DNA of 64,000 bases from Plecoglossus altivelis (Eukaryota; Chordata; Actinopteri; Osmeriformes; Plecoglossidae): assembly GCA_036571765.1 (NCBI GenBank), contig BROE01000017.1, positions 3,043,647 through 3,107,646 of the forward strand, given 5' to 3'. The translations under genes and the position numbers were made by a program. Shown one piece after another: positions 50,050-62,030 of the stretch (positions are counted from its first letter, which is position 1; each line of letters begins with the position of its first letter). The notes under the pieces are model-generated. The model worked only from the letters and a program-made list of their open reading frames with translations. It ran no database searches and had not been told where the DNA came from.

Positions 50050-53000
50050 GGGTTCATGTTGGCCCCTAAGGTTGGATAAAAAGGTAGTATTCTCTCAATG
50101 AATACTTTGCAGACATGCCGTCTCTTTCGTGTATATACATGGTTATTTACGGCAACTGAATCAAAGGTCATGAAAGTATCAACAGTAATGACCCTGCAGA
50201 CCAGGAAGGACAGTATAGATTGGGGGGGAAAAGGCACCGGTTTCTTATAATAGTGTCTAAAGTGGGCTTTCTTTTCATGATTGGACTATTGTCACTGCAA
50301 GTCTAAAGCGTTTTATTGCGTTAAGTTGCTTAAGTTGTCCCATTTCCAAGCTGTGTCTCTTTATGCAACAAAAACATACTGATCTTTCAGCCCTGGAGGC
50401 AGTGGAGGAGGCAAACAGTTTGGGAGTGTTGGAAGCTAAAATATGTATGTATGCGTGTGTGTGTTTGCGGGGTTGGTGTTGGGGGGACGTGTTAGTCATG
50501 TTGATGCTTTTGGCAAGGGGGGGGGGGTTGGCTATGCCATCGTGATCCAGATTTGACAGACTCCTCCCTAATGGATGGTAACGACCTCCCTGAAAGAGCC
50601 CCGGTCATTTCGGCACCTTGACGGACAGTGCAGGAACCGCAACCGTGGAACCGGAAAGCTGTTCTACGCTAAGACGACCGACCGCTGTCTTTGAAGGATG
50701 CTGGACGGGACGAGCGGTAGTCCTTCAACACAGGTCCCTCTACAAGAGCTAGACGGTGAGAGTCATGTGATGCTGCTTGTACGAGCGCCGTCAAAAAGCT
50801 CGCGACGAGACTCTCTGACATGTCTTTCCTTCATTGGTGGATGACGTAAAAGTGCCCATTTCATGTTAGAGAAAGCGCCATGACGGCAGAGTAGGGCCGT
50901 GATTAAGACAATTTCGTGGCTGTTTTGTTTCCATCAAGTCTTCTTTCACAGCACATAAACTCTGATATTTTCATCTTATCTTGCACCCATGGTCTGGTAC
51001 TGTAGGCTAACCTCTGGGTTGAATGGCCTGCTTGCCTGTTCTGTGTCTCCAAAGTCCCTTCCAGAACACAATAGAACTTATGGTCATAAAGACACGTGTA
51101 TCCAAAGCGCTGTATGGAGCAGTGCAAGACATTATTGAAAACATCATCATCATTCATGTCAATTCCATGGCCAAATATTTCACCGTCCGCAACCATTTTA
51201 CCACTGGTCTTCAGTTCCCAGTAAAACGCATCATTTTAACCAATACCCTGTCTCATATTGACGCCTCAAAGTTTAGAGAGTGCATGTGGAGACACAGATA
51301 GGACGTGCCCACAGCAGTGGGGTCCACAGGCCTTGGCAAAGACAGTGCCTAGGTCAGCACTGTCCTGCAGTCTTGCCTCTCTGTGGGGCGACCAGGTTAA
51401 GAGGGCCACCCCAGAACACCTGCGTGCCGCAACCATCTCATTCAGCCCCACCCGTCACCTCTCCATATCTCTTGGTCCGTCTGTCCTTACTAAGTATGCA
51501 GGCTGTGTACAAGATGTTCTCCCTTCCTAGCGCCAATATCCCACCTCCCCAACATTCTCATGTCACACTCGTCCCCCCCGACGACCACCTCGCATCGCCC
51601 ACGGCCCTCACCCTCCTCCCCCGCCCGTCCGCCCGCCCGCCCGCCCGCCCGCGCTGCCTCCCATCGAACGCGCTCCCCCGGTCCTCCCGAGCCCCTCCGC
51701 AGTCAGGAGATCCGAGGGGGCGGAGTGTGGGGCTTGTCACGGTGCTCTTGCTGTGAATCCACACCCCTGGTCTCCTGTTACCCAGCTGTCTACCGCTCGT
51801 CCTGCTCCCCAGAGTGTGGTGTCACCAAATTTGTCTCTGCCCCTGGCTCCGTCAGTTCAAACCACACACACACCACAACCCCCCCCCTCCCCCCCTCCCC
51901 AGTCAACACACCCCGCGCACCAAAAAGCCGCCAACTTCGCCCCTTCGCAGCCGAGGTCACTTTGTGGCGACGGCAAACCTCTGGAGGGCCGCTTGTCGCC
52001 AGCGAGTTGCTTTCGACGCGTCCCATTCGCTCGTCGACTTAACGAAGGCGGCGGGGTTGAGAGGTTTGGGGAGTCCTGGAAGCAGCCGCGGCTGAGAATG
52101 CTGCCCCTGGTTATGCGGCAGCGAAGGATTTACACGCGGCAGTTGTCAAGAGCTCGGAGCAGGGACAGTTGCGTAACAGGGCTGTGATATGATGCATGCG
52201 AACCAGCGGGGACGTCTTGCTGCACCAGCTGAGGAATCTCTCCCAATGAATCCCAGGACATGGAACCTCCTCTTCTGCTCTGGCCACAGACATTCTCTCA
52301 CCTCACAGTTCGCACTGCTCGCAAGCAGAACGCGGTCGCTTCCGCTTGGCCGTGTTTGCCGCAGTCGCCTCCCCCCCTCCCCCCCTCCCACCCCCCACCC
52401 CCCCCCCCCAATCTTGCCATCAGACCCATGGTCTTCCCACATTATAGATCAGTCATTTGTTTTGGATGCCTGCACTCTGATAACGGCATCCTCGTGTTTT
52501 AGTGGCTGAGACGCAGTGGGGTTATTTTGCGCTGCCTCCCTCTGCGAATGCTTCAGTGTCAAGTGATACCTTGTCACCAATCAGTGTGTAAAATCTGATT
52601 TAGCGGGAGCTCAGGTGAAATCCAGTTAAAATACTCGCTCTGTTTACCAACACGATTGATGCCTCGCTGTTTACCAGCAGATGTACCCTCTGCCCACACA
52701 GTGAAGTGATTGGTACGTATTTGAATCAGCGTTGGGTTGGTTAGTGTCCTTTCCATGCAGGGACATGGACTTTACTTTCCGCGATCAAAGACAGTTTAGC
52801 GAGAGGGATATGTTTGCGCCAACTCCAAAATGCTTTGGAGGAAACGAACACTGTTTCCCAAGGCCTCCGGAGTCCTCACTTGGAATGCGTACGACTTGAC
52901 CCTCGGTGATGTAGCTGTGTCAACTGCATGGTGGCAATCTGCTCCTCGCGCCCTGAAATACCGTTGGCCTTTTGAAACCTGAAGCCACACACTGCGTGAG

Positions 53001-56000
53001 TTTTGATGTGCGAAGGAGTTTAAGGCGGTGGCGATTAAGGAGCGGAATGGGTTGGAAGGTAGATTTGTGTCGATTTCGAAAAAATAATTCACGTTAGAGC
53101 CCTTTATTTGGACACCCAGAGTTATGCGGTGATGAAATGCTGTCCTTTTTCGTGGGAAACAGAAACCTGAGTAAAAAACACACGAAACTAACTGCCTTCC
53201 CCAAGCCAGCAACATCTATTTTAAAAGGTCTTACGAGTATTTTTACTACGTCACCCACGTGTAAAACCTTTCCACCTGTCTTTTCAAAATAGATAAAGAC
53301 TCAAATGATGGAATGGAAACACTCAAGTTGTTCTCCTTCACTCTAGCTGAAAGGATAAAAAAAAAAACACAAACAAATGGTAGACATATGTATTAAAAGA
53401 ATCCTGTGCCAGACCACTTGTTAACTCGTGGTTTGCTAATCATTAAAAAAAAAGTGATTGAAAAATCTTTATTGCTCTGTCACAATATACGCTTAAAAAG
53501 ACATAGGTAGCACATATACACTTATACCGCTAATAGAAACTAAGACCAAGTATAAACATGATTCTTAATTTAAATGGTGCACCGAACGATTATAATTTAA
53601 CACATGCTTTCCCAATGCTTCACTATTACCACTGTAAATAAACAGTCCCTAAAACATTCATTGTTCCTTTCATGCAACCCATACACCCCATTTAAGTGTC
53701 ATTCCCAATTCTGTGGTTTACATCTCTGCAACTTAAGGACCCCTAGAAACTTGACTCAGGCAACGATAAGAATGTCAATCTCATCGAAGACCTTCGTAAA
53801 GAAAGCTCAGCGGTGGAATACAGCGACTCTGCAGTACCGAAGCACCGCTGAAACTGAGACCAAAACCTTGAGATTCATTCAGAGTCTTCAGTTTGTGTAT
53901 TGACCTGTTCTACTGAGAGTCCAGGTTGCTGGTGTGGATGGAGCTCTTATCTGTGTAGGGGCGTGTCACTGCCTGGTCTCCCCCCATTAAAACTAGATCT
54001 GGCAGGGTCACGTGTGGTAGGGAGACTATAATTATATCTGGCTTGCATTTCTCTCAGCACCCACCTCAAGCTCTGTCGCCTGCCCACTTGAACTCCAGAT
54101 CCAATTTCATGGAGTCAGTTCCTTGTTTGCACTGCGTCTACGAGAAATAAGTCAACGTTAACCTGTATTCCCAATCGCTTCGTTTTGGCTAAAGTATTGT
54201 CAACACGTTGAACAGGCGACATCTCCATTTAACATCGCACGCGCACGCACACACACACACGCCACAATACCGTATATCACCACTATCTTTAGCGGGCTGT
54301 GCGTGTTATATGGGAACTTTTTAAAGCGTAAATGACGTGATGGTATGCTATACAATGACCACCTGTCCAACATGCGAGGATGATGTGTGCGTACGGCATT
54401 CTTGGCGTTGAAGCATTTGGCTCTACTAAATAATGTGTCGTGGATGTATTTAAATGCAAGGACGCCTGCGGACGCCCCCTACTCTGTCACCAGAGATGTC
54501 ACGTCCTGCACACACCGCATGTATGCTTAAACCCAACCTGGCCGTGCTCCAAGTTGCGAAATTGTTTTCCTTGCCCCTTTTCAAAGGTCAGAGGTTAGTG
54601 TCTGCCCGCTGATTCATGCGTTAAGCTGTACCACTGTCATAACACGCACGCATTATCCCCGCTCTCCAAGGCCGTGAGACATTGGCTCTCCATCGAACGG
54701 GAGCAGGAATGTTTAACGTCGGCTCATCGGACAGCCTTCTCGTTGCTAAACGCCAGGCCTAAGAAGTTCCCTAAGCTCAGAGGAAATTCCCTCATCTAAT
54801 GCTCTGGCGTGGGTTAGTCAGCTGTCCCGCTGCCTCACCGTATCAGAGCGTGAGTCAGGGGTCACCCCTAACTCACACCGCAGACTGCAGAATGCGGTGC
54901 TACCGCCTAGCATGGGCCAAGACATCTGCTGTCAGCTGCTCAACGGCCCATTGTCAGGTGAGAGGTGAGGGCAAATGCGCGCCGTTATAAACAGCCCCTA
55001 AGCCATCTGCCTAGCCCACGCCTTTCCCCCCGCCGCTCCCCACACGCTAATGTCCCCTCGGCTGCCACGCACGCACGCTGCTAAAGGGAAAGTACTTTGC
55101 GTCACGCTATCACCTTGGCTCGCTCGTGCAGATATGCGGCGCGTGAGCTCGCGCCGAGCCACGCTCTCGCACGAAGCGTTCTGATTAACGTGGTTGGAGT
55201 ACAACTCGTTGCAGGGTGGCCGACTTGAGCTTTTTCCTCTCGGCGAAAAAGCTTTGGCCAAAGCTCAACAGTCAACAGTCAACCCTTTGGCCACAGACAT
55301 ACAGTTGAAACAAAGACAAAGGGTTCGGATTGGACAGCTGTCTGTTTCACTGTTGCTTCTTGCCAACGGCTGTTCAATACCATGGCCATTGACAGATTAC
55401 TACTATTTGAAAGTGTTTAACTACTTGAAACTACTATTTAATAGTAGTCCCTGTCACAAGTGTTAGTGACACATTCGACATTATTGCATTAATTAGCTGC
55501 CTACTCTACTGAATGAGTGTTTCCTGTCTATAGGACCTTTCTGTTGCCCTTCTGCCGCCTCTCTCCATGACTGACCTTATAGGGGTATGGGGCTCTCTCA
55601 AAGCCACTGGCAGCTGAACGATAAATTACCTTGCATAACACACTCGTGCGTGCACACAGACACACAAAGCTCACTGGTGCACGTTACAAATAGAAAGTCG
55701 TGCACCGAAGGGAGTTTTTACGTTGTGAATTCAGAGATGTGATCGTTTTGTAATCGTCATGGTAATTATAATTATTTCACTGTGGTGGATGCTTTAGTTT
55801 GTGCTGTGCAGTATTCTATGTTTCAGCAATTGTTGAAGTTGTGTCTCTATGGCTGTTGCTATTCGAACCCGCAGTTCCCTTACAAAACCACAAGGTGGAG
55901 CTATTTCCTAAGTAAGCTGTAGTCACGAACACAAACAGGCCTTGCAAGTTCTGAATTGCTTAATTTCGCGGCTGGGACAAGGCCAGAGCCTACGTCAAAT

Positions 56001-56102
56001 GTATCAGGTCTGCATCGACTCAACAACCTTCAGGCAATCCGAAAAAATAAACAAACCAAAGTAGGAATCCTAATGTCTTGACCTTCACTAGAAATGCAAA
56101 GA
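50050..56102. other. Intergenic, ckm promoter side to unknown gene
   Basis: No coding exon recognised. Contents: G-run at 50517-50527, C-rich tracts near 51880-51900 and 52368-52410, GCCC-rich repeat near 51625-51655, a short CA run at 54247-54261. A TTTATT at 53467-53472 gives AATAAA on the - strand and could serve as a distal poly(A) site. Confidence 0.45.
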
Positions 56103-56108
56103 TTTATT
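56103..56108 (-). terminator. Poly(A) signal on the - strand
   Basis: AATAAA on the - strand, 54 bases after the stop codon of the candidate terminal exon 56278-56162. The spacing supports a real gene end. Confidence 0.45.
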
Positions 56109-56161
56109 TTGAGGTTGCGTCACACGGTTCATCGACTGGCAGCCTCAGTGAGCCAGCAGGG

Positions 56162-57939
56162 CTAGGCTTTCCCCTGATATCGCTTCTGGTGCAGGTACAG
56201 AGCACCCAGGACACAGAGAAGCACCCCCAGAGCTGGAACGATGCCTCTGACGGCTGCATGGTCTCCACTCCCTCCAACCTACAACTCACAACACACAGAT
56301 GAGAACTAATGGACCCTTTAAAGGTTTTCTCAACGAACACTGTATCCGCACGGCCTCTGTCATGTGTATATGTACGAACCGTCCTCTTTTGCAGAACGCA
56401 GTTGACTTCATCCCCCACACTTCTCAGCTGGTCACCGCATGGGAAACTGGGCTCTGCGCGCCCCCCTACAGGATGCTGAGAGTAGCGCAAGCTGACGAGA
56501 TCCACCGTCCCCTTCAGAGCAGCTCTCTCCACTGGCTCCCCGTTGATGGATGACAGAAACAGATGCCAGAAACTGAGAGGGATATTTCTCAAGGCGATGC
56601 ATCACTATGATCAACACCATCCCCTGCAGGTCTGTTACACAAACTGGAACACAGCTTGCTACTTTCTCTTAGGAGATCAATACACCGCACCGATATCAAA
56701 TAACGAGTGGGGTTAAGGTTAGGGTTAGGGTTTGAACTCATTCGGTGAGGTTCACGGATGGGGTATTAGTGTATTGTTACAGAAGCCGGGTGACCTCCCC
56801 CCTGCCCATCTTACTTCTTTCCGGGGCGGGAGACTGGCAGCTGTCGGAAAGCAAGCAAACGTCGGACTGCGTCCCCGCCTCACGAAGGACACGAGTAGGG
56901 ACTGTGGCTTGCAAGCCGCACCTGGACGGGACACTTGGTGACGGGCTCTGCGAAGGCTGCCACCCCTGGGAGCCAGGCTGAGATGTCCGTGTAGCATCAG
57001 TCTCCCTTCGTGCTCCACACACTACAGCAGGGGGGGGACGGGGGGGGGGGGGGGGGGGGGGGACGGTTTGTGTCAGGTGTTCAGGAGACTGTAGCGGTGT
57101 GGCTCCAAGACAACGTCATCCTTTCCTGAATGAGACTCTGACATGAAACTGTCAGTCTGTGTGGTTTTCTTTGCGGAAATGATGCTAAAAAGATATGCTA
57201 CTCTACTACCTCTACTTAACATAAGATTAATTAATTAGTACTTGTGTTTATGATTTGTTTACTTCCATAGCTTACTTATTGTGGGGGCAGAGCAGGGGAC
57301 CCATTCGGGCCGCAGGTGGGCCATGGTCAGGTACGTTTGTGTGCCTGCATCACAGACCAAGTAGGTACAGGCCTGGACCTCTCTTCTTGGCCAAATCTGT
57401 AGCTCTTGCTGAACATTCATCTGAGATGCAGAGGATCCATCGCTATTCCTCTGGTAGCCTGCCTTCCCATGTTCTCCTTCCATGGATTGTTGTCTTGAGA
57501 AATCCATGGGAACGCGGTTTGGTTCGTCTGCTATGCTTGTTTTCTTGGCAGGGTGGTCTGCGTGTTGGTCTGCACTTAAACGATCTCCGTCGACTATCCT
57601 GACATTTGCTAGGTGGGGGCTGTGGCTTTTGAGATGGAACTCACAACGTCCTGCGCATTTGAAGTCGTCGATCCAGGGGTACGTCCTGTAACACAGGTGG
57701 ACAGCTGAACCTACCTCTCTTCCAAAACTGTCATTCCAATGGGGACGACTGTTTTCCAGACTAGAGTCGTTAAGGTCCCTCTGACTGGTTTTTCGTCGGT
57801 TATTGGTGAAGTTATTTCCCCCGTACTCGTCCTTTTCCGGGTGATTCCGCTTCAACCGGTGATATCTGGTGCCCTGTGTTTGGATGTCTGCAGGATGCGT
57901 TCCCATATTATGTGGAGCATGGAGAAGATGTCCTGGCAT
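56162..57939 (-). CDS. Candidate undescribed gene with membrane-anchor terminal exon
   Basis: I do not recognise this gene. Three pieces on the - strand look coding. (a) 57939-57259: a 226-codon open frame starting MPGHLLHAPHNM, hydrophilic, with four cysteines in its middle part and at least two later; a possible donor GTAAGC follows a CCCCCACAATAA stretch near its end. (b) About 56592-56386: a frame containing NGEPVERAALKGTV and QLRSVGDEVN; the latter resembles a BH3 core (L-x3-G-D-E). (c) 56278-56162, after an acceptor GTTGTAG: 38 codons with a clear single hydrophobic span (IVPALGVLLCVLGALYL) and short basic tail HQKRYQGKA, then stop, then AATAAA 54 bases on. Phase between (a) and (b) was not resolved, and the donor after (b) (GTTCGT) is weak. 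It could be a membrane receptor, a tail-anchored protein, or partly chance open frames. Confidence 0.35.
56711..56732. repeat. Interstitial telomere-like repeat
   Basis: GGTTAAGGTTAGGGTTAGGG: about three TTAGGG-type units. Too short to imply a fusion point. Confidence 0.7.
57029..57063. repeat. Poly-G tract
   Basis: Run of G interrupted by a single ACG; length is unreliable in most sequencing. Confidence 0.85.
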
Positions 57940-59812
57940 TAAAGCACATGTGATCAGTTTTAGGATAAGTCATCTGTCACTGACGTTTGTGCTCAGTCGT
58001 TTTCAAGCACATACACGTGTTGCTCAAAAATATTGCACCGTTATTCATTACAGCTTTTTAAACGGTGGCTCACCTTAAACCAAGGACAACATTTTTCTTC
58101 TCAGAATGTGTTCCCTTAACACGTCTAGAACTCATCGCTGTTATAAGCCAATTGGTTTCTGGTTTGGGTTCTGATCGTCAACAAGACACAGATCTATTGT
58201 GACGCTTTTGGTCGCCAATTGGATTCAAAATCTGATCATGCTTGGACTCACAGGATCGTCCGCCGTATCATATCATAGAGCCCTGGTGATTTTTGACCGT
58301 CAGTCAACCACGTACAGCGGCTACTCAACTAGACACGCTAAATAAACTTCGAGAACTAGTTTGCGAATAGCTGCGTGGTTAATGGTATTTGATGGTCCAA
58401 TGATAACCATACTGCAACGCAGTAGATGTGTTTGAAGAGTTCATTTTATAACGAGGAAAGAATGCCAGATCACAGCAGCACATATATTTCAGCAGGCCGA
58501 CTTCATGCCCTCTTCTTTCACAGTTCACTGCTTTCGACACTGTCACGATACACAAACTGAGATTAGAAAATGAGCAGGATAATCCGGGACAGCCCTCAAA
58601 CCCTACAGAAGGCTACTTTGTTCGCGTCAAATTACCATAAAAAACACCGCAAGGCTCGTTGACCAAACAAGATGGGAAACTAATCCGTGTTATTACAATC
58701 AGGAAAAGACTGCAATGGTTTACTGATCGACCTCACTCAAAAACCTCTTGAGCAGTCTGGGTGCATCTAGAATGCATCAACTACAAAAACCAAAACGAAG
58801 AAAACTGGGCTCATATGATTAGAGCCCTACACTGGTTTCCAGCCAGCTACATCAATGAGTTTAATGTAAGCCTTGTGCAGAAACGACTCAAGGGCTCAGG
58901 ACCAAAGTACATGTCAGCCACTAGAATACAAACCAAGCAGTGTGAATCGATCATCAGTCAGGCCAATATAGTATAGTATGTATAGTCCAAACTGGGTGGA
59001 GGCAGGTCAGGTAGCCTACCAGTGCTGCAACCAGTTCCCAGCATCAATCACATTCCCCCCACCCGTTTCTGAAGTCTAGAATGAAAACGTACCTGTTCTC
59101 CCGAGCTTTTGTCTAACAGAGAAGTGCACTGTTCCTTGTTGCTTTATGTTTGTCTCATGTCAATGCAGCCCATTACTTTTGAATTACAACGTGGATGAAA
59201 TCTGAAAAAGAAACTTAAACGAAACTTTGCCTTGAACCATTATTTGCATTGCGAGGTGAAACACGTTTTCCAACTGGAGGGAGGGTTCTCATTCTAGGAA
59301 TTCGGTCAACAGTTAAATGTGTGGTTTGTGAAAAGCCTCGAAAGAATTGTGATGACAAACCTAACCCTTACAAGGTGCATAAACAACGTGTATTCCAGTA
59401 GACTACACACAGCTTGTTGCAGGATTAGCTACAGGACGTTCACGCCTACAGTACTTAACACCTTTTTGTGCATTCAGGGTTATAAACCTATATTATGTAA
59501 ATGTATCCCAATACAACGACTTTGGCTGATTTTACATGATCCCCAACCAACTTCTGTCTTTGACTGCAATATATTATGTATGATTGTTGTCACTATATTC
59601 TAGTTTAGTTTTATACACTATTTGTACGCTAAATCATTTTAAAATAAGGTAGTCGCAGGCATCTGGTAGTCAAGGCATCAGTGTCAATATTGCAACATGT
59701 CTGGGTGGAGCGGTGGACGGACTTTCATGAGGGTGGGACACAATGATAAAAAGCTGTCTTGTAGCACTTCCTGGTCCACTTTAGTATACGCTACCAACGT
59801 AGAGGCGACATT
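57940..59812. other. Intergenic, unknown gene to nccrp1
   Basis: AT-rich, no coding exon or repeat recognised. If the - strand candidate gene is real, this region and the nccrp1 leader form a divergent promoter region. Confidence 0.4.
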
Positions 59813-61893
59813 ATGGCAAACAATGAATGGAAAACAAGATGTCAGAACGAGTGGAAAATCGCGGGCATATCTATGCCCGACTCCGTGGACTGGAAGTTCG
59901 TTTATGAAGCGAAACCACTCGGCAGAAATTTGTTGAGGAACCCGGCGCCTCACGGTAATTCATGATGTCACTCCCTTCTATAGGGTACCGCAGCGGAATC
60001 TAAATAATAGATAGAAGGACAGATTTATTGTGGAGAGGTGTCAGACTGATGACGGTGTCAAATCGCCAAATGTGATTCTGATCAATTGCAGTTGTAAGGC
60101 TGGTTGTTGTGAACTTGTATACTAGGGGAAGTTCAGTTGTTGCCACATAGCTTAGTTGCGGTTTGTATCTTAACACAATCAGAGCCAAGTTACGACATTC
60201 ATATTACGACCGTTGCTGATCAGAATTTGATCAGCATTGTTACTAAAGATTTACTTTGACAGTCTGCTAGAGTACCATCATGACGTTTCACAGTACTTAT
60301 TACTACCGCTAGGTTTACATCTATATCCTATAGCCTACGTATAAGAACGAGACCATTCACAGAAACGTTATCAACTCCTTCTACCAGCCGTGCCTTTACA
60401 ATACGTAGCGTACAGGTTAAAGTACACAACATATAGTAACCTTTAGATTTCCCCCCACCTAGGCGTGACTCATGACAGCCCACCTCCTGAGCCTGAGCTG
60501 ACAGGCGTGCCTAGAGATGAACCTCCTCGGTCGGAGCCAGAAGGTGAGTCAGCAGGCATGATCTTACGTTCAAAGCATAAACAAAGACTTGTCCACAGAC
60601 GTTTTGACGGTGACACTCATTGATTTACCTACCGGATGATGCCAGGTGACTACACTGGCTGGAGCACCAGCGTGGAGGTCCTTCCTTACGACAACAGCGG
60701 CATTCCGCCAGGGGTCGTCGTCTGTTACATGCCTCAGTTCAGGTGAGTGGCGCTCAGCTGCCATCATCGATCAAATGAGCAGCCCTGCGGTGATGTTGGT
60801 ATGACTGTCCACAGTTGGTTCACCCTGGAGCAGAAGATTGACCTGAAGGCAGAAGGACTGTGGGATGAGCTGTTGGATGCCCAGCCTGACATCCTGGTAC
60901 AAGACAGGTGGGTTAGACAGGCAGCTTTAACATGTAGATCAGCACCATATACGCTTTATTTAATTACACCTGTGGGATTAATAATCATGCCCTGCCACAC
61001 CCATCACCCTTGTCTTGTTTCCCACTAATATTTGCTCTAGTGTTTAATGGTGTCTAATTGGGTGGTAAATCTAGGGAAAATATAAAGGCTACGGCTGACA
61101 TTTGAGTATTTATTTCGTTTCACACACATGAAGCCTTAGGACGTCAGGTTGATCCATACTGAAGATGTACTGAAGATGTAAGGCATTACAGCTCTGCAAG
61201 TGTTCAAAAACATAAGAAAAAAGCTGTCTATTAATTGTGCATTACGCTATCTGTATATATACGGTATGAAATATATTTTCTGTACATACAGTATGTTATG
61301 AAATGAATGAATGTTATTTCACTTTTGACAAAACCACTAAATGGTGTTCATCAATGGTAAGACCCTTCTGAGGGGTTTTTTCCCCACACACAAAAATAAT
61401 TCCTGAGTCACTCACGAGAACTTCTGACATGTTGGGCTTGTAGGTATGAAGAAAGTCAGCTGCACGAGTCCATCTACCAGCTGCACGTGAAGCTGCTGGG
61501 AGGAGACGGACAGACCGTCATCTCCGAGCACACAGTCAGCCCCACTGAGGACCTCAGCACCTACTCTCACACCTGGAAAGAAGTAGGCTTTTAGAAGAAA
61601 AAATAAAGTCTCTCCGTCTTTTGTTGAAGTCGTTCGGCCTATTTGCCCATTTGTATTGTGCGTGGTGTTTTCGTGTTCTCAACTGTCCGCGCTCTCTTGT
61701 GTTTATCGTTATGCTGTTGATGTTTTTCTAACGGTGTTTTTTTTCTGTGTCTGCGCAGGTGTCGCATGTCTTTTCAGGGTACGGGCCGGGGGTGAGGTAT
61801 GTCCACTTCCTGCACAGGCTGAAGAATAAATACATGGTTGAGTTCTTCCCTACCTTGGTCACAGGTAGCTCAGTCATTGTCAAGACAACCTAA
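59813..61893 (+). CDS. nccrp1: F-box-associated domain protein NCCRP1
   Basis: Non-specific cytotoxic cell receptor protein 1, first studied on fish cytotoxic cells; its FBA domain is shared with sugar-binding F-box proteins (FBXO2/6/17/27/44), but it has no F-box. Six exons: 59813-59954, 60463-60543, 60646-60742, 60815-60907, 61444-61582, 61759-61893; phases agree and give 228 residues, the usual length. Exon 1 holds the FBA entry WKFVYEAKPLGRNLLRNP. Exon 2 encodes an insert rich in proline and acidic residues (DSPPPEPEL, DEPPRSEPE), typical of NCCRP1. Then WSTSVEVLP, SWFTLEQKIDLKAEGLWDEL, YEESQLHESIYQLHVKLLGG and GYGPGVRYVHFLH. The start is the first ATG after an in-frame stop. The tryptophan of the family's D-W-Y motif is arginine here (QDRYEE), across the exon 4/5 junction. 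An fbxo-type gene is less likely because no F-box exon is present and exon 2 fits NCCRP1. Confidence 0.9.
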
Positions 61894-62024
61894 TCCAGCA
61901 CCGACTGACTGTCTGATTGAAGTGCACACTGTCAAGTTTGGACTGCTTGTCAGTAAGGGTGGAAACATGCTTTTTAATATGAAATATCGTTTGTAGTAAT
62001 TTTACTATTGAATCAGTGTTTGAA

Positions 62025-62030
62025 AATAAA
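62025..62030 (+). terminator. nccrp1: Poly(A) signal of nccrp1
   Basis: AATAAA 132 bases after the stop codon, giving a compact 3' UTR. Confidence 0.75.

Noticed and set aside
56711..56732. Telomeric repeat as a chromosome fusion scar
   Set aside because: Only about three units; such short runs are common in vertebrate DNA.
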